Assembly: GCA_937872925.1 (NCBI GenBank)
Contig: CALMUT010000079.1
Location: 1 to 64,000, forward strand
DNA length: 64,000 nucleotides
DNA from: an uncultured Myxococcales bacterium
GTDB lineage: Bacteria; Myxococcota_A; Polyangia; Polyangiales; Polyangiaceae
Direction: 5' to 3'
The stretch's first letter is position 1. Every line of letters starts with the position of its first letter. The notes beneath the pieces were generated by a model. That model had not been told where the DNA came from. It made no database searches and saw nothing but the letters and a program-made list of their open reading frames with translations. Positions 32,224 through 40,165 of this stretch are shown here, piece by piece. The position numbers and the translations under genes were made by a program.

Positions 32224-33063
32224 TCAAGGGCCGGTCAATCCAGCAATCACGTTGCCGCTGATCAGCCCGCCGTCCAAGCCGTGAAGCAGGTGATTGAAAT
32301 CCATCGCCAAGTAACTGCAAGTGCCGTTGCCGCTCGCGCCGCATTCGTCTCCGATGGTCTCGATGTAGTTCTCGTTGACGACGGACGGAAACGCGCTCGT
32401 GACGTTCTCGAAGGCGACGTAGTAGCAATGCCCGGCGCGCAGGCGCGGCTCCTTCGCCACCGACGCCAGGGCAGAGTCGCTTTCGAGCTTGGCTACGTCT
32501 GCGTCCCGCACCACGACGAAGGTGAGCGAGCCTCCGCCCTTGGTCCCCAGCGCGATCAGCTTCTTGTTTTCGGCAAACGCGGCATCGCACACCTGATCGG
32601 AGATCCAGGCGACGCCCGCGACGGAGTCGCCGTAGGCAGAAATGCGACCAAAATAGCTGGCGTCCTCCGTCTTGAACTTGACGACCCAAATCCGGTTTTG
32701 AACCCGCGTGAAGCCGAGTCGGCCCGGCGCCTGGTCGGAAAAATAGGTTCCGTCGCCGGTCGCGCTCGGCCCCCAGTCGCGATACATCACTTCACGTCCG
32801 AAGCACGACGTTGGAACCGCCAGCGTTGGGCATGGATCGCTCGCCGCTTCCGGCACCGCACTGTCGCTGCCCGCTTCGGGAGGCGTCACAGAAGCGTCGC
32901 CGCCGGCATCGGACCAGCCGCCCTCGAGGACGCTCACATCGCCGAGACCGGAATCCGCAACGGATCCCCCCCCGTCGGGCCGAGGCCCGCTCGCCGAGTC
33001 GGAGCTGCAACTCGTCAGCACGGCCAGCACTGCGCTCGCCCAGAACTTGCCGTTGCCTCGCAT
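32224..33063 (-). CDS. Hypothetical lipoprotein
   Basis: A 279-residue lipoprotein (lipobox VLTSCS). Residues 20-85 are a Ser/Asp/Gly/Pro-rich linker. The remaining domain has paired cysteines (CPTLAVPTSC, CDAAFAENKK, CGASGNGTC) and several beta strands (RIWVVKFKTEDASYF, SLTFVVVRDADVAKL, HCYYVAFENVTS). I do not recognise a family. The ATG at 33063 begins the signal peptide; upstream codons are rejected. Confidence 0.75.
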   Translation of the reverse strand: MRGNGKFWASAVLAVLTSCSSDSASGPRPDGGGSVADSGLGDVSVLEGGWSDAGGDASVTPPEAGSDSAVPEAASDPCPTLAVPTSCFGREVMYRDWGPSATGDGTYFSDQAPGRLGFTRVQNRIWVVKFKTEDASYFGRISAYGDSVAGVAWISDQVCDAAFAENKKLIALGTKGGGSLTFVVVRDADVAKLESDSALASVAKEPRLRAGHCYYVAFENVTSAFPSVVNENYIETIGDECGASGNGTCSYLAMDFNHLLHGLDGGLISGNVIAGLTGP

Positions 33064-33214
33064 GCTCCCAGTGTACCACTCCCGCAGCCGCCATCCTCTT
33101 GGATGCCAGAACTGCAAGCTACACCTCGGCAGATTGCAAGGCCGGACGCTGGGGGCCGTGGGCGCGACTTCAAGCGCCGCGCCGGCGCGCCTTGCTGCGC
33201 AGCTTGTGCTGAGC

Positions 33215-34387
33215 TCACGGGAGCGCGAGCACGTTCACGGACGTGCGAGTGATTAGATACAGCGTCTTGCCGTCGTGGGAGAAGGCCATTTGCTTGGGTT
33301 GGTCGTCGTTGCTGAGGCGTACGGTCTTTTTGGGATCGGCCAAGTCGACGAGGTGGACGAAGCCGTCCGTGCTTCCGACCGCCGCGCGCTTCGAATCAGG
33401 GGACACGGCCAGCGACGCGAGCAATAGACCTTCCGCTTTCTTGGGCTCGCCCACGAAGGGGACCACGTCGAGTCCGCCGGAGTAGTGGCCGATGAGCAAC
33501 ATTCTCCCGTTGGGCGTGAGGGCGTAGTCGGCAAGTGGGTTCAGGTCCTTCTCAAGCCGCAACAGCTTGCCGTCGGATTGCATGATCACGATCGACGGCG
33601 ACGGCATGACCCACTCGTGGCCCCCGCCCTTCATGGGGCGCTCGAAGGACGGCTCTCCCCGCTGCTGGATGGCAAGCATGGAGCCGTCCGCGCTCATCCG
33701 CACCTCTTGGGGCTGATTGGCGGGGAGCTCGCGCAGCATCTGTTTCGCCTCGGTATCCCACAGCGTGACGCTCCCACCCTGGGCCACGAGCAGCTTGCCG
33801 TTGTCACTCAAGAGCAGGCGGCGTTGCCCATCTGCCTCCTTGCCGAGGCGCCCGTGGATACTCAGCGTTGCTTGATCGTAGAGCCAGATTTCACGACCGT
33901 GGGCAAACTCGTGAGTCACTGCGAGCAAGCTGCCATCTCTGGCAGCGGCCATCGCGCGTACTCCCTTGCCATTGGCGACTACGTTTGCCGTCGTTCGAGC
34001 GGTGTCGGCGCCCGCAGCATCGACCTTCGCGTCCGCGGAGTCGGGCTCTGCCAGTGGAGGTTTGTCGTTGCTGGCTGCGTCTGTTGAGGCGTCCAGCTTC
34101 GCGTTCGCGAGTTCTGACGGAGCCCGCTTGGTCATGCGCCACGGACCCGACGGAACAACGCGCCTCGCTGCGCTGGGTCCCAGGGGGCGCTTTTCCACGC
34201 GGCCGCCCGCCATGGCAACGAACACACCGAGCCTCGACACCGCAAGCGCCACGGGCAGATCCGCCGGATTGGGCGCAGCCCGCGGCCTTGCCGTTGGCGG
34301 GTCGATGGGGCGCGGCGGTGGCTTTTTCTTCTTGCTGCATGCCACGAGCGCGAGCGCAAGGGAAGCAACGGCCAGAATGCGCAGCAT
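33215..34387 (-). CDS. WD40-like propeller lipoprotein
   Basis: A 390-residue lipoprotein with signal MLRILAVASLALALVACSKK. After a Pro/Ala/Asp-rich linker with acidic and basic patches, residues 160-390 contain six or seven repeats of the WD40-like type: LLLSDNGKLLVAQGGSVTL, LAVSPDSKRAAVGSTDG, MAFSHDGKTLYLITRTS. A beta-propeller scaffold on the cell surface or in the periplasm is expected. The ATG at 34387 is the only one giving a proper lipobox. Divergent from the selenoprotein gene. Confidence 0.82.
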   Translation of the reverse strand: MLRILAVASLALALVACSKKKKPPPRPIDPPTARPRAAPNPADLPVALAVSRLGVFVAMAGGRVEKRPLGPSAARRVVPSGPWRMTKRAPSELANAKLDASTDAASNDKPPLAEPDSADAKVDAAGADTARTTANVVANGKGVRAMAAARDGSLLAVTHEFAHGREIWLYDQATLSIHGRLGKEADGQRRLLLSDNGKLLVAQGGSVTLWDTEAKQMLRELPANQPQEVRMSADGSMLAIQQRGEPSFERPMKGGGHEWVMPSPSIVIMQSDGKLLRLEKDLNPLADYALTPNGRMLLIGHYSGGLDVVPFVGEPKKAEGLLLASLAVSPDSKRAAVGSTDGFVHLVDLADPKKTVRLSNDDQPKQMAFSHDGKTLYLITRTSVNVLALP

Positions 34388-34553
34388 GCTCCTACCATAG
34401 GCTCGCTGGCCCACTTTGGGGAATGGTGATGCAGGCAACAGATGCCCTTCTCCTCGGACTGGGTTGGCTGTACGTGGCGCTGAGAGCAATGCACGCCTAC
34501 ATCCACACAGGCGACGCCTTGCGACAACTGGACTGCCGCGTTAGAAGGTTCCC

Positions 34554-35228
34554 ATGACAATGTCGCCTTTGCGACGCACTAGCCTCGCACTGTTGCTGAG
34601 CGCCTTCGCGCTGATCGGCTGCGACGACAAGAAGCCCGCCAGCGAACCCGCGCCCGCCGCGGTAACGCCCGTCGCATCTGCCGCATCTGCCGCAGCGCGG
34701 CCCAGCGCGGCGGAGAAGTCCAAGTTCCCGCCGGAAGCAAGACGTAACTCGGCGCCGAAGGGCATCGCCGAATCAGCGCTGGTTGTGGGCAAGCCTGCGC
34801 CCGCCCTGCAGCAACTCGCCTCCAGCGCGGGACTGTGGAGCCGCAGCGACAAAGTCACGGTGCTCGTCTTCTACCGAGGGCACTGGTGACCCTTCTGTCG
34901 CAAGCAGCTCGGGGAGTTGCAAGGCAAGCTCGCGGAGTTCGAGAAGAGAGGCGCCGAATTGGTCGCACTCAGCGTTGATTCCGTGGAGGATGGCAAAGCG
35001 CTGGCCGAACGGGAGAAACTCTCCCTGACGCTGCTGTCGGATCCCACGCGCAAAGTGATTCAGGCCTTCGGTATCGACGACCCGGGCAACGAAATCTCGT
35101 GGCCGGCGGTGTATGTGCTCGCGCCCGACGGCAGTGTGGCCTGGCGGGCGTTTCTGCAGAGCTACAAAGAGCGCCCGCCGGTAGAGGACATCCTTGCCGC
35201 AGTCGACTCCGCAAAATCCGCCAAGTAG
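34554..35228 (+). CDS. Peroxiredoxin/thioredoxin-like selenoprotein with in-frame UGA (Sec112)
   Basis: One 224-residue gene that conventional calling splits into two ORFs. Residues 1-22 are a lipoprotein signal (ALIGCD), followed by a Pro/Ala linker and an AhpC/TSA-like thioredoxin fold. The codons read FYRGHW, TGA at 34887-34889, then PFCRKQLGEL, and remain in frame to YKERPPVEDIL at the end. Related peroxiredoxin-like proteins have WCPxC here, so UGA sits at the first redox residue, giving UxxC. A hairpin just downstream supports Sec insertion. AGAAGG lies 5 nt before ATG 34554. The protein probably reduces peroxides or disulphides at the envelope. SelA, SelB, SelC and SelD would have to be elsewhere in the genome. 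Confidence 0.85.
34904..34920 (+). promoter_or_regulatory. Candidate bacterial SECIS hairpin
   Basis: Stem GCAGCTC / GAGTTGC (7 bp including one G-U pair) closes a GGG loop at 34911-34913, about 22-24 nt after the UGA. This spacing and a G-rich apical loop resemble the E. coli fdhF element bound by SelB. The bulged U of the E. coli element is not evident. Confidence 0.6.
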
Positions 35229-35326
35229 CTGGCCCTGGACGCGGAGACCGATCCGGAGAGGGGGCGCCCGCGCGCGCGCCCCAGCCGGCAGTTGCCCCGG
35301 ACTTCGGCCTCAACTAGGAATCAGGA

Positions 35327-35575
35327 ATGACGCTTCGACGCATCATTCGGTTGCATCTTCCTCCAGCCATTGCTTTCACCGTCTTGACCGGGGTGCACGT
35401 CGGTGTTGCTTGGGCACAGGACGCTTCGGATGCCGGCGCGGACGCGATGGCCAGTGCCGACGCAGCCACAGACGCAGCGACGGACACCGACGGCGGAACG
35501 GCAGACAATGACGTCGGCTGCGGAGGGTCGGACCCCCAATCTGGCGCGATCTTCATGGGCGCTGGCTGCTGTTGA
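35327..35575 (+). CDS. Signal-peptide-bearing small protein ending in Gly-Cys-Cys, candidate modified peptide precursor
   Basis: An 82-residue protein: Sec signal ending VGVAWA (residues 1-30), an Asp/Ala-rich linker to residue 63, then a short Cys-containing end CGGSDPQSGAIFMGAGCC with Cys65, Cys81 and Cys82. TAGGAA lies 6 nt before the ATG. Its stop overlaps the TTG start of the next gene. That gene carries an RRE-like domain and leads into an EpiD-like flavoprotein region, which in known systems decarboxylates a C-terminal Cys of a peptide. A ribosomally made, modified peptide is therefore possible, though a cleavable export signal would be unusual. Confidence 0.65.
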   Translation: MTLRRIIRLHLPPAIAFTVLTGVHVGVAWAQDASDAGADAMASADAATDAATDTDGGTADNDVGCGGSDPQSGAIFMGAGCC

Positions 35576-35985
35576 CGGCGCGTTTACAACGCGCCGCCTT
35601 CGTGCGGATCTACGAGAGCGACGCGGAGCTGAACGTGATCACTCCGAAGGGTCGCGTGCAGCAGTTCCGCGACGCTTCGGCGGAGCTCACCCGGGCCGTG
35701 CTCGACTTCTTGTGCCAACCGCAGACGCACGAAACGCTGGTGGCGCACATCTCGGAGCTGTCCGGGCAAGACGCTGCAACGGTAGTCGCTGAAACAGTAA
35801 CGGCGCTCCGAGCCGCCGGCGTGGTCGAAGCTGCTCCCGACCCGCGTGCGGCTCGTCCGACACAGTCGCATGCCGGCGCGCAAGTGGTCGTTGCGCTTTG
35901 TTGCTCGCGCGGGGGCTATTCGTTCGAGTTGCCGCGACCGAAAACGCCCTCGCCTTCGTCAGTCCGATGGCGCTTTCGGCACTGA
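35572..35985 (+). CDS. RRE/PqqD-like domain protein, N-terminal half of a disrupted flavoprotein gene
   Basis: 137 residues starting at TTG 35572, overlapping the precursor gene stop. Residues 9-92 resemble a PqqD-like winged helix (FVRIYESDAELNVITPKG, then ELTRAVLDFL, TLVAHISEL, VVAETVTALRAAGVVE), the recognition element that binds leader peptides in modified-peptide pathways. Residues 105-112 (AQVVVALC) look like the first strand of an HFCD flavoprotein, whose continuation lies in another frame from 35898. A short deletion or sequencing error probably separates the halves. The last about 25 residues are therefore likely out of frame. Confidence 0.65.
   Translation: MTARLQRAAFVRIYESDAELNVITPKGRVQQFRDASAELTRAVLDFLCQPQTHETLVAHISELSGQDAATVVAETVTALRAAGVVEAAPDPRAARPTQSHAGAQVVVALCCSRGGYSFELPRPKTPSPSSVRWRFRH
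35576..35596 (+). promoter_or_regulatory. Perfect 9-bp hairpin at a gene junction
   Basis: CGGCGCGTT pairs exactly with AACGCGCCG around a TAC loop, beginning the base after the precursor's stop codon and 1 nt after the TTG start of the next gene. It has no T-run. It could lower read-through into, or translation of, the downstream gene, as seen after precursor genes in some peptide operons. Confidence 0.6.
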
Positions 35986-36416
35986 CGCATCAGTCCGTCG
36001 TCAGCAGCATGCGGTCGGAAGACGCAAGCGAGCCGGCGGTGCACATTGCTTTGGCGGACTGGGCCGACGCAGTCGTGGTGTATCCGGCGACGGCAACGAC
36101 CCTGGCGCGGATCGCCAGCGGAGATTGCTCGACGCTGGTTTCTGCCTTGGCGATCAGCACGCGGGCGCCCGTTCTACTTGTACCCGCCATGAACGAAAAC
36201 ATGTTTCGCTCGCCGTCGGCGCAGCGCAATCTGGGCCAGCTGCGTCAAGACGGCTTTCTGATCGCGCATCCGTCTATGGGCTACGAGATCGCGACAGCGC
36301 CCGAAGACCGCCGGCCAAGCTTCGGTGGGGCGCCCCCCGTGGGCGCGGTGGCGGATATGGTGGAGGCGATCCTTGCTAGCGCTGGCCAAAAAAGCGCTGC
36401 AAGGCCCGGGGATTAG
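35898..36416 (+). CDS. HFCD-family flavoprotein (EpiD/Dfp-like), frame-shifted C-terminal part
   Basis: About 172 residues matching the HFCD flavoprotein fold: RVAATENALAFVSP, HIALADWADAVVVYPATA, LVSALAISTRAPVLLVPAMN near the middle, then NLGQLRQDGFLIAHPSMG. The His of the active-site region (HIALADWAD) and PAMN are present. In Dfp/EpiD-type enzymes they bind FMN and decarboxylate a cysteine. The first strand and FMN-phosphate loop are missing from this frame; the strand sits in the gene at 35572. The order precursor, RRE, HFCD suggests one gene broken by a deletion of about 12-14 codons plus a frame change, or a real pseudogene. Confidence 0.65.
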   Translation: MLLARGLFVRVAATENALAFVSPMALSALTHQSVVSSMRSEDASEPAVHIALADWADAVVVYPATATTLARIASGDCSTLVSALAISTRAPVLLVPAMNENMFRSPSAQRNLGQLRQDGFLIAHPSMGYEIATAPEDRRPSFGGAPPVGAVADMVEAILASAGQKSAARPGD

Positions 36417-36436
36417 TCGGGTTTTCGCACCGGCCT

Positions 36437-37354
36437 TCAATCGCGCTTCGCGCGGCGAACGCGCACGACCGGATGGGCATCTAGCTCGGGCGTGTCGCCG
36501 CTCTCGAATTGCATACGCAGCGCCCAGAACTCACCGCGCGGGTCCCGAACGATCAGCGTCACGTCGTCGATGCGGAAGCCGTGCACCCGCGTCTTGCCAG
36601 CGACGCGCTGCTGCGCCTTTCGCAGTCGATCGGGTTGCTTCCCACTGTTCCGTTCGATTTCCGCGGTCAGCTCGGGGCCAAACAGTTGCTTTTCGGCATC
36701 TCCTAGCCACCATCGGGTCATTCGATCGCCCTGCACGTCCGCTAGGATTTCCTGGGCTAGAGCGTCCACGGGAAGCCAGCTGGGCGCGGGGATCGCATTC
36801 GACACCTGATCGGCTTTGAGCTCGATGATCTTGAGACCGTGCCGCGAAAGGAACAGCGCCAACTCGATGCCGTCCGGCGCGCTACCGCCGGGACCTGAGT
36901 TCGCGCCAGTCCCGCGCGGCCCCAGGGAAAACTCGAGCTCCATGGCAAAGGCGATGAACTCCAGTTCCCGAGGCAGGGCTTCCTTGTCGCCGGAAACGAC
37001 GCGATTTTGATCCCGGATCGCCTCGATGGGAAACGATACCTTCGGGAGCGGGTCACCGCGCAGCGCAGCCTGGACCACTTGGATCAACTCATGGGCCAGC
37101 GGCGTGATTGCGGAATCCGGAAAGGGCCCGCGCGACTGCGGCGTCGGCGCCTCCACGATCGTCGCGACGGGCTGCGGCGACATCGCGCTCGGCGCCGGGG
37201 CGATCACCGTACTGACGGGCTGCGGCGCCGCTGCCGGCTGGCCACCCGCGCCGCAGGCGAGCACCAGCGAGCCCAAAAGCCACGCCCCACTCGGCACACG
37301 ACCGCCAAGAAGCTTCACTGACTTGGGCTGTTTCTGCATGACGACGTCAATCAT
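36437..37354 (-). CDS. Hypothetical lipoprotein
   Basis: A 305-residue lipoprotein (SLVLACGAGG). A Pro/Ala-rich linker covers residues 35-85. The folded part is alpha/beta with HELIQVVQAALRGD, ELEFIAFAMELEFSLG, ELALFLSRHGLKIIEL and a C-terminal segment VHGFRIDDVTLIV. A fragment of a close relative survives on the same strand at 31507-31686, so the family has been duplicated within this window. It follows the single-helix membrane-protein gene by 9 nt and is probably co-transcribed with it. No known family. Confidence 0.75.
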   Translation of the reverse strand: MIDVVMQKQPKSVKLLGGRVPSGAWLLGSLVLACGAGGQPAAAPQPVSTVIAPAPSAMSPQPVATIVEAPTPQSRGPFPDSAITPLAHELIQVVQAALRGDPLPKVSFPIEAIRDQNRVVSGDKEALPRELEFIAFAMELEFSLGPRGTGANSGPGGSAPDGIELALFLSRHGLKIIELKADQVSNAIPAPSWLPVDALAQEILADVQGDRMTRWWLGDAEKQLFGPELTAEIERNSGKQPDRLRKAQQRVAGKTRVHGFRIDDVTLIVRDPRGEFWALRMQFESGDTPELDAHPVVRVRRAKRD

Positions 37355-37363
37355 GACGTCAGC

Positions 37364-37885
37364 TCAATCGGCGATCCAGAGGCGCATTCTGTGTATCCGC
37401 TGCTGACCTGGGCCGCCCGGCGTCATGCGAACCGTTCCGCTGATGGTGACTTCCACGCCCGCGGCGCGTTTGGGCATCTCGAGCAGCAGGTGCCCATCGG
37501 CGACGAGCCGGCTGTCCCCGCTGACGACCACGCTGCGTGTGTGCCCATATTCCACGATGTCTTCGTCGAGCTGCTTGCGCTGGGTGTCGCCACCAGCGCT
37601 GGCCAGGATCTCGCCGTCGATGCGCCCGCAGAAGGTGCAGTCCAGGTCGAGCCAGACGCGGTTGTCGTTGCCGTCGGCGACGTAAGTCAGAGAGAAAGGC
37701 TGGCCCGAAGTGAGGTTCGTTTCGGCGATGGGGGCGCCCGGCGCCGGATAGCGAAATCCGAACACAAAGACCATGATCGTGATGGGTACGAGAATGATCA
37801 CGGCGAGCCCGATCCGGGTCCGGCGCTTCTCGCGGGCGCGCGCTTCAGGTGACGCTGGCGGCACGACCTTGGATCCGGAAGTCAT
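37364..37885 (-). CDS. Single-pass membrane protein with external beta domain
   Basis: A 173-residue protein with a basic N-terminus (EARAREKRRTRIG), a membrane helix near residues 28-48 (LAVIILVPITIMVFVFGF) and an exported domain of about 120 residues. That domain contains DCTFCGRID, a CxxC that could be redox-active or bind metal, and beta-rich ends (SRLVADGHLLLEMP). It is the first gene of a pair with the lipoprotein at 36437-37354. The ATG at 37885 is preferred to earlier starts because it keeps a short cytoplasmic tail. No family. Confidence 0.75.
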   Translation of the reverse strand: MTSGSKVVPPASPEARAREKRRTRIGLAVIILVPITIMVFVFGFRYPAPGAPIAETNLTSGQPFSLTYVADGNDNRVWLDLDCTFCGRIDGEILASAGGDTQRKQLDEDIVEYGHTRSVVVSGDSRLVADGHLLLEMPKRAAGVEVTISGTVRMTPGGPGQQRIHRMRLWIAD

Positions 37886-38163
37886 GGCGAGCTGCATACA
37901 CCTAACCGGGGTGTCAATACGAGGACTCAACGCCGCCGGCGCATGAGTGGCGCGGCGGTCGTCGCCTTGGGACGCGCGCGTCTCCGAGCGCAGTCTTGCG
38001 GACCCTCACGTTGTTCAACGCCGCTGACAGTGTCATGACGGGGCTCGCGGCGTAAGTTCCCACGATCACGCGGAAATTCGGTGGGCATGTGTCAGCGCGT
38101 CCAGCCAGCTTTCCGCGGATCTCCGCAAACCCAGGCGGAACGCTCGTTGCAGTTGGGGCGCGC

Positions 38164-40098
38164 ATGCAACGCCGTGGTGTTCGTTCTCTACTCTGGCTGG
38201 CCGTGCTCACCGCGTCCCTGGCGCTCTGGGCGTGCGGGCCCGCAGAACCTGCCCCCCCGCCACGGGCGCAGCTCACGGGCAGCTCGAAGCTCGTCGCGAT
38301 CTTCCATGAAGCGGAAGCCGCGACCGGCGTGCCCGCGGAAGTCCTGGCAACCGTCGCGTATCTGCAGACGCGCCTCACGGAGTCCTTGCCCGCAGACGAT
38401 CACGACGCATCCGCGCACTCTGCGCCTGCGTACGGGTTGATGGCGATCGGTTCCGGTGGCTTGACCACGCTCCAAGAGGCATCCGCGGTAAGCGGATACT
38501 CCGAAACTGAAGTCGCCCACGACACCGTGAGCAACGTGCGCGCAGCAGCGCTGATGTTGCGAGCACGGCGGGGCGAGGACGCAAGCTATGCCCGGGCCAT
38601 CGCGACGTACGGCGGACCGAGTCTGGCCGAACAAGTGCTGCGGCTGCTGGCAGACGGCTGGAGCAACACGGATGACGCTGGTGAAAGTGTGCAGGTCACG
38701 GGGCATGGAGCGCCCTCGGAATTCAACGACGAAAGCGGCCTTGGCACCGTGCAACAGGCCTTGGGCTACCCCGGCGCGATTTGGAACCCGGCATACAGCG
38801 GGAACTACACAAACGCTTCGCGCGGAGCCGCGCAGATCAACTACGTCGTGATCCACACCACCCAGGGCAGCTATTCCGGCGCTATCAGCTGGTTCAAGAA
38901 TGCATCGTCGAATGTCAGCGCGCATTACGTCGTGCGGTCCAGCGACGGGCAGATCACCCAGAGCGTCGACGATGCCGACATTGCCTGGCACGACGCCTGT
39001 TTCAATTCGCAGTCCATCGGTATCGAACACGAAGGCTACGTTGCGGATCCCGGCAAGTGGTACACGCAGGCGATGTACCAGAGCAGCGCGAAGCTTACGG
39101 CGTGGCTCTGCGATAAATACGGTATTCCGAAGGACCGTAATCACATCCTGGGGCACGGCGAAGCACCGGACTGTTCGGACCACACGGATCCCGGCGGTGG
39201 TTGGAACTGGAACCTGTACATGGATCTGGTCAAGAACGGCGCGTGCAAACCCACGGGTTGTAGCGGCAGCAAATTGGTCAGCAGCTGTGGCCAAGGGGAT
39301 TGTGCGGCCTACGGTGCCACTTGCGTGAACGATAGCCTCGGCCCTCGCTGCGTGAGCGTGTTCTGCCCCGCGAAGGGCACCGCGAAAGCTTGCATCGACG
39401 ATACCAAGATCATCGATTGCAAAGACGGCCAGCCCAGCACGCCCGGGAACTGCGCGGCCTACGGAGCGAAGTGCGTCAGTGACAGCCTGGGCGCGCGTTG
39501 CGTCAGCGTATTCTGCCCGGCAAAGGGCAGCACCAAGGCGTGCATCGACGATACCAAGATCATCGATTGCAAGAACGGTCTGCCGAGCGAGCCCGGCGAC
39601 TGCGGTGCGTTCGCGGCGTTCTGTTCCACAGCGGGCGCCAAGGCTGCGCGCTGTGTGAGCGCGTTCTGCGTGGCGGGGCCGGAGGAAGTCCCAACGGACA
39701 AGGACGTGTGCTTGCCGAACGGCGAGTTGGGGCATTGCGGCGCGGATGCGAGCCTGACCTCGGAAAAATGCCCGGCGAACCAACCCTGTACGCTGACAGC
39801 TCAGGGCGCTCAGTGCGGCGGCGTTCCGGTGGGCTCTGGCGGCAGCGCCGGGTCGGGCAGCGCCGGGACGAGTGGCTCCGCGAATGCCGGTGCGAGTGGG
39901 GACGCGGGAGCGGGCGGCAGTTTAGCGACGGGCGGCAACCCTACGACGCGGCCCGAGCGCTTCGACGACGCCGAAGGCAGCTGTGGTTGCACGGTGCCAG
40001 GACGCGAGCGACAGCCCCCATCGACCCTGGCGCTACTGGCGCTATTGGGTCTCGGTCTTGCGCGTCGCCGGTTTCCATCGCGCGCGAATGCGCATTGA
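38164..40098 (+). CDS. MYXO-CTERM N-acetylmuramoyl-L-alanine amidase
   Basis: A 644-residue lipoprotein or exported enzyme (LALWACGP). Residues 35-155 resemble a helical lytic-transglycosylase-like domain (IFHEAEAATGVPAEVLATVA). Residues 190-360 are an amidase_2 domain: YVVIHTTQGSYSGAISWFK, HYVVRSSDGQITQSV, SIGIEHEG and HILGHGE, DHTDPG with zinc-ligand His residues. Two near-identical Cys-rich modules of 50 residues follow, then a Gly/Ser linker and a MYXO-CTERM-like tail (CGCTVP, hydrophobic helix, RRR). The ATG at 38164 is used. It would cut peptidoglycan, for cell-wall remodelling or killing of prey. Confidence 0.9.
   Translation: MQRRGVRSLLWLAVLTASLALWACGPAEPAPPPRAQLTGSSKLVAIFHEAEAATGVPAEVLATVAYLQTRLTESLPADDHDASAHSAPAYGLMAIGSGGLTTLQEASAVSGYSETEVAHDTVSNVRAAALMLRARRGEDASYARAIATYGGPSLAEQVLRLLADGWSNTDDAGESVQVTGHGAPSEFNDESGLGTVQQALGYPGAIWNPAYSGNYTNASRGAAQINYVVIHTTQGSYSGAISWFKNASSNVSAHYVVRSSDGQITQSVDDADIAWHDACFNSQSIGIEHEGYVADPGKWYTQAMYQSSAKLTAWLCDKYGIPKDRNHILGHGEAPDCSDHTDPGGGWNWNLYMDLVKNGACKPTGCSGSKLVSSCGQGDCAAYGATCVNDSLGPRCVSVFCPAKGTAKACIDDTKIIDCKDGQPSTPGNCAAYGAKCVSDSLGARCVSVFCPAKGSTKACIDDTKIIDCKNGLPSEPGDCGAFAAFCSTAGAKAARCVSAFCVAGPEEVPTDKDVCLPNGELGHCGADASLTSEKCPANQPCTLTAQGAQCGGVPVGSGGSAGSGSAGTSGSANAGASGDAGAGGSLATGGNPTTRPERFDDAEGSCGCTVPGRERQPPSTLALLALLGLGLARRRFPSRANAH
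39303..39582 (+). repeat. Duplicated Cys-rich module within the amidase gene
   Basis: Two in-frame copies 150 bp apart; one 32-bp stretch is identical between 39391-39422 and 39541-39572. It probably reflects a recent tandem duplication of a disulphide module. Confidence 0.85.
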
Positions 40099-40165
40099 TG
40101 CGGCTCGAGTGCGGCACGTATCCAACCTGCTGTGCCTGCAGCGCAGAATGCGGCACACTTGGTGG

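Noticed and set aside
35573-35626. UGA at the end of the small Cys-Cys protein as a second selenocysteine
   Set aside because: Read-through would add only about 18 residues of unrelated basic sequence overlapping the next gene's start. The hairpin begins too close to the UGA to resemble a SECIS.
38188-39783. A 531-codon leftward frame opposite the amidase
   Set aside because: The amidase motifs on the plus strand are unambiguous; the leftward product is Arg/Ala/Val-rich low-complexity sequence.
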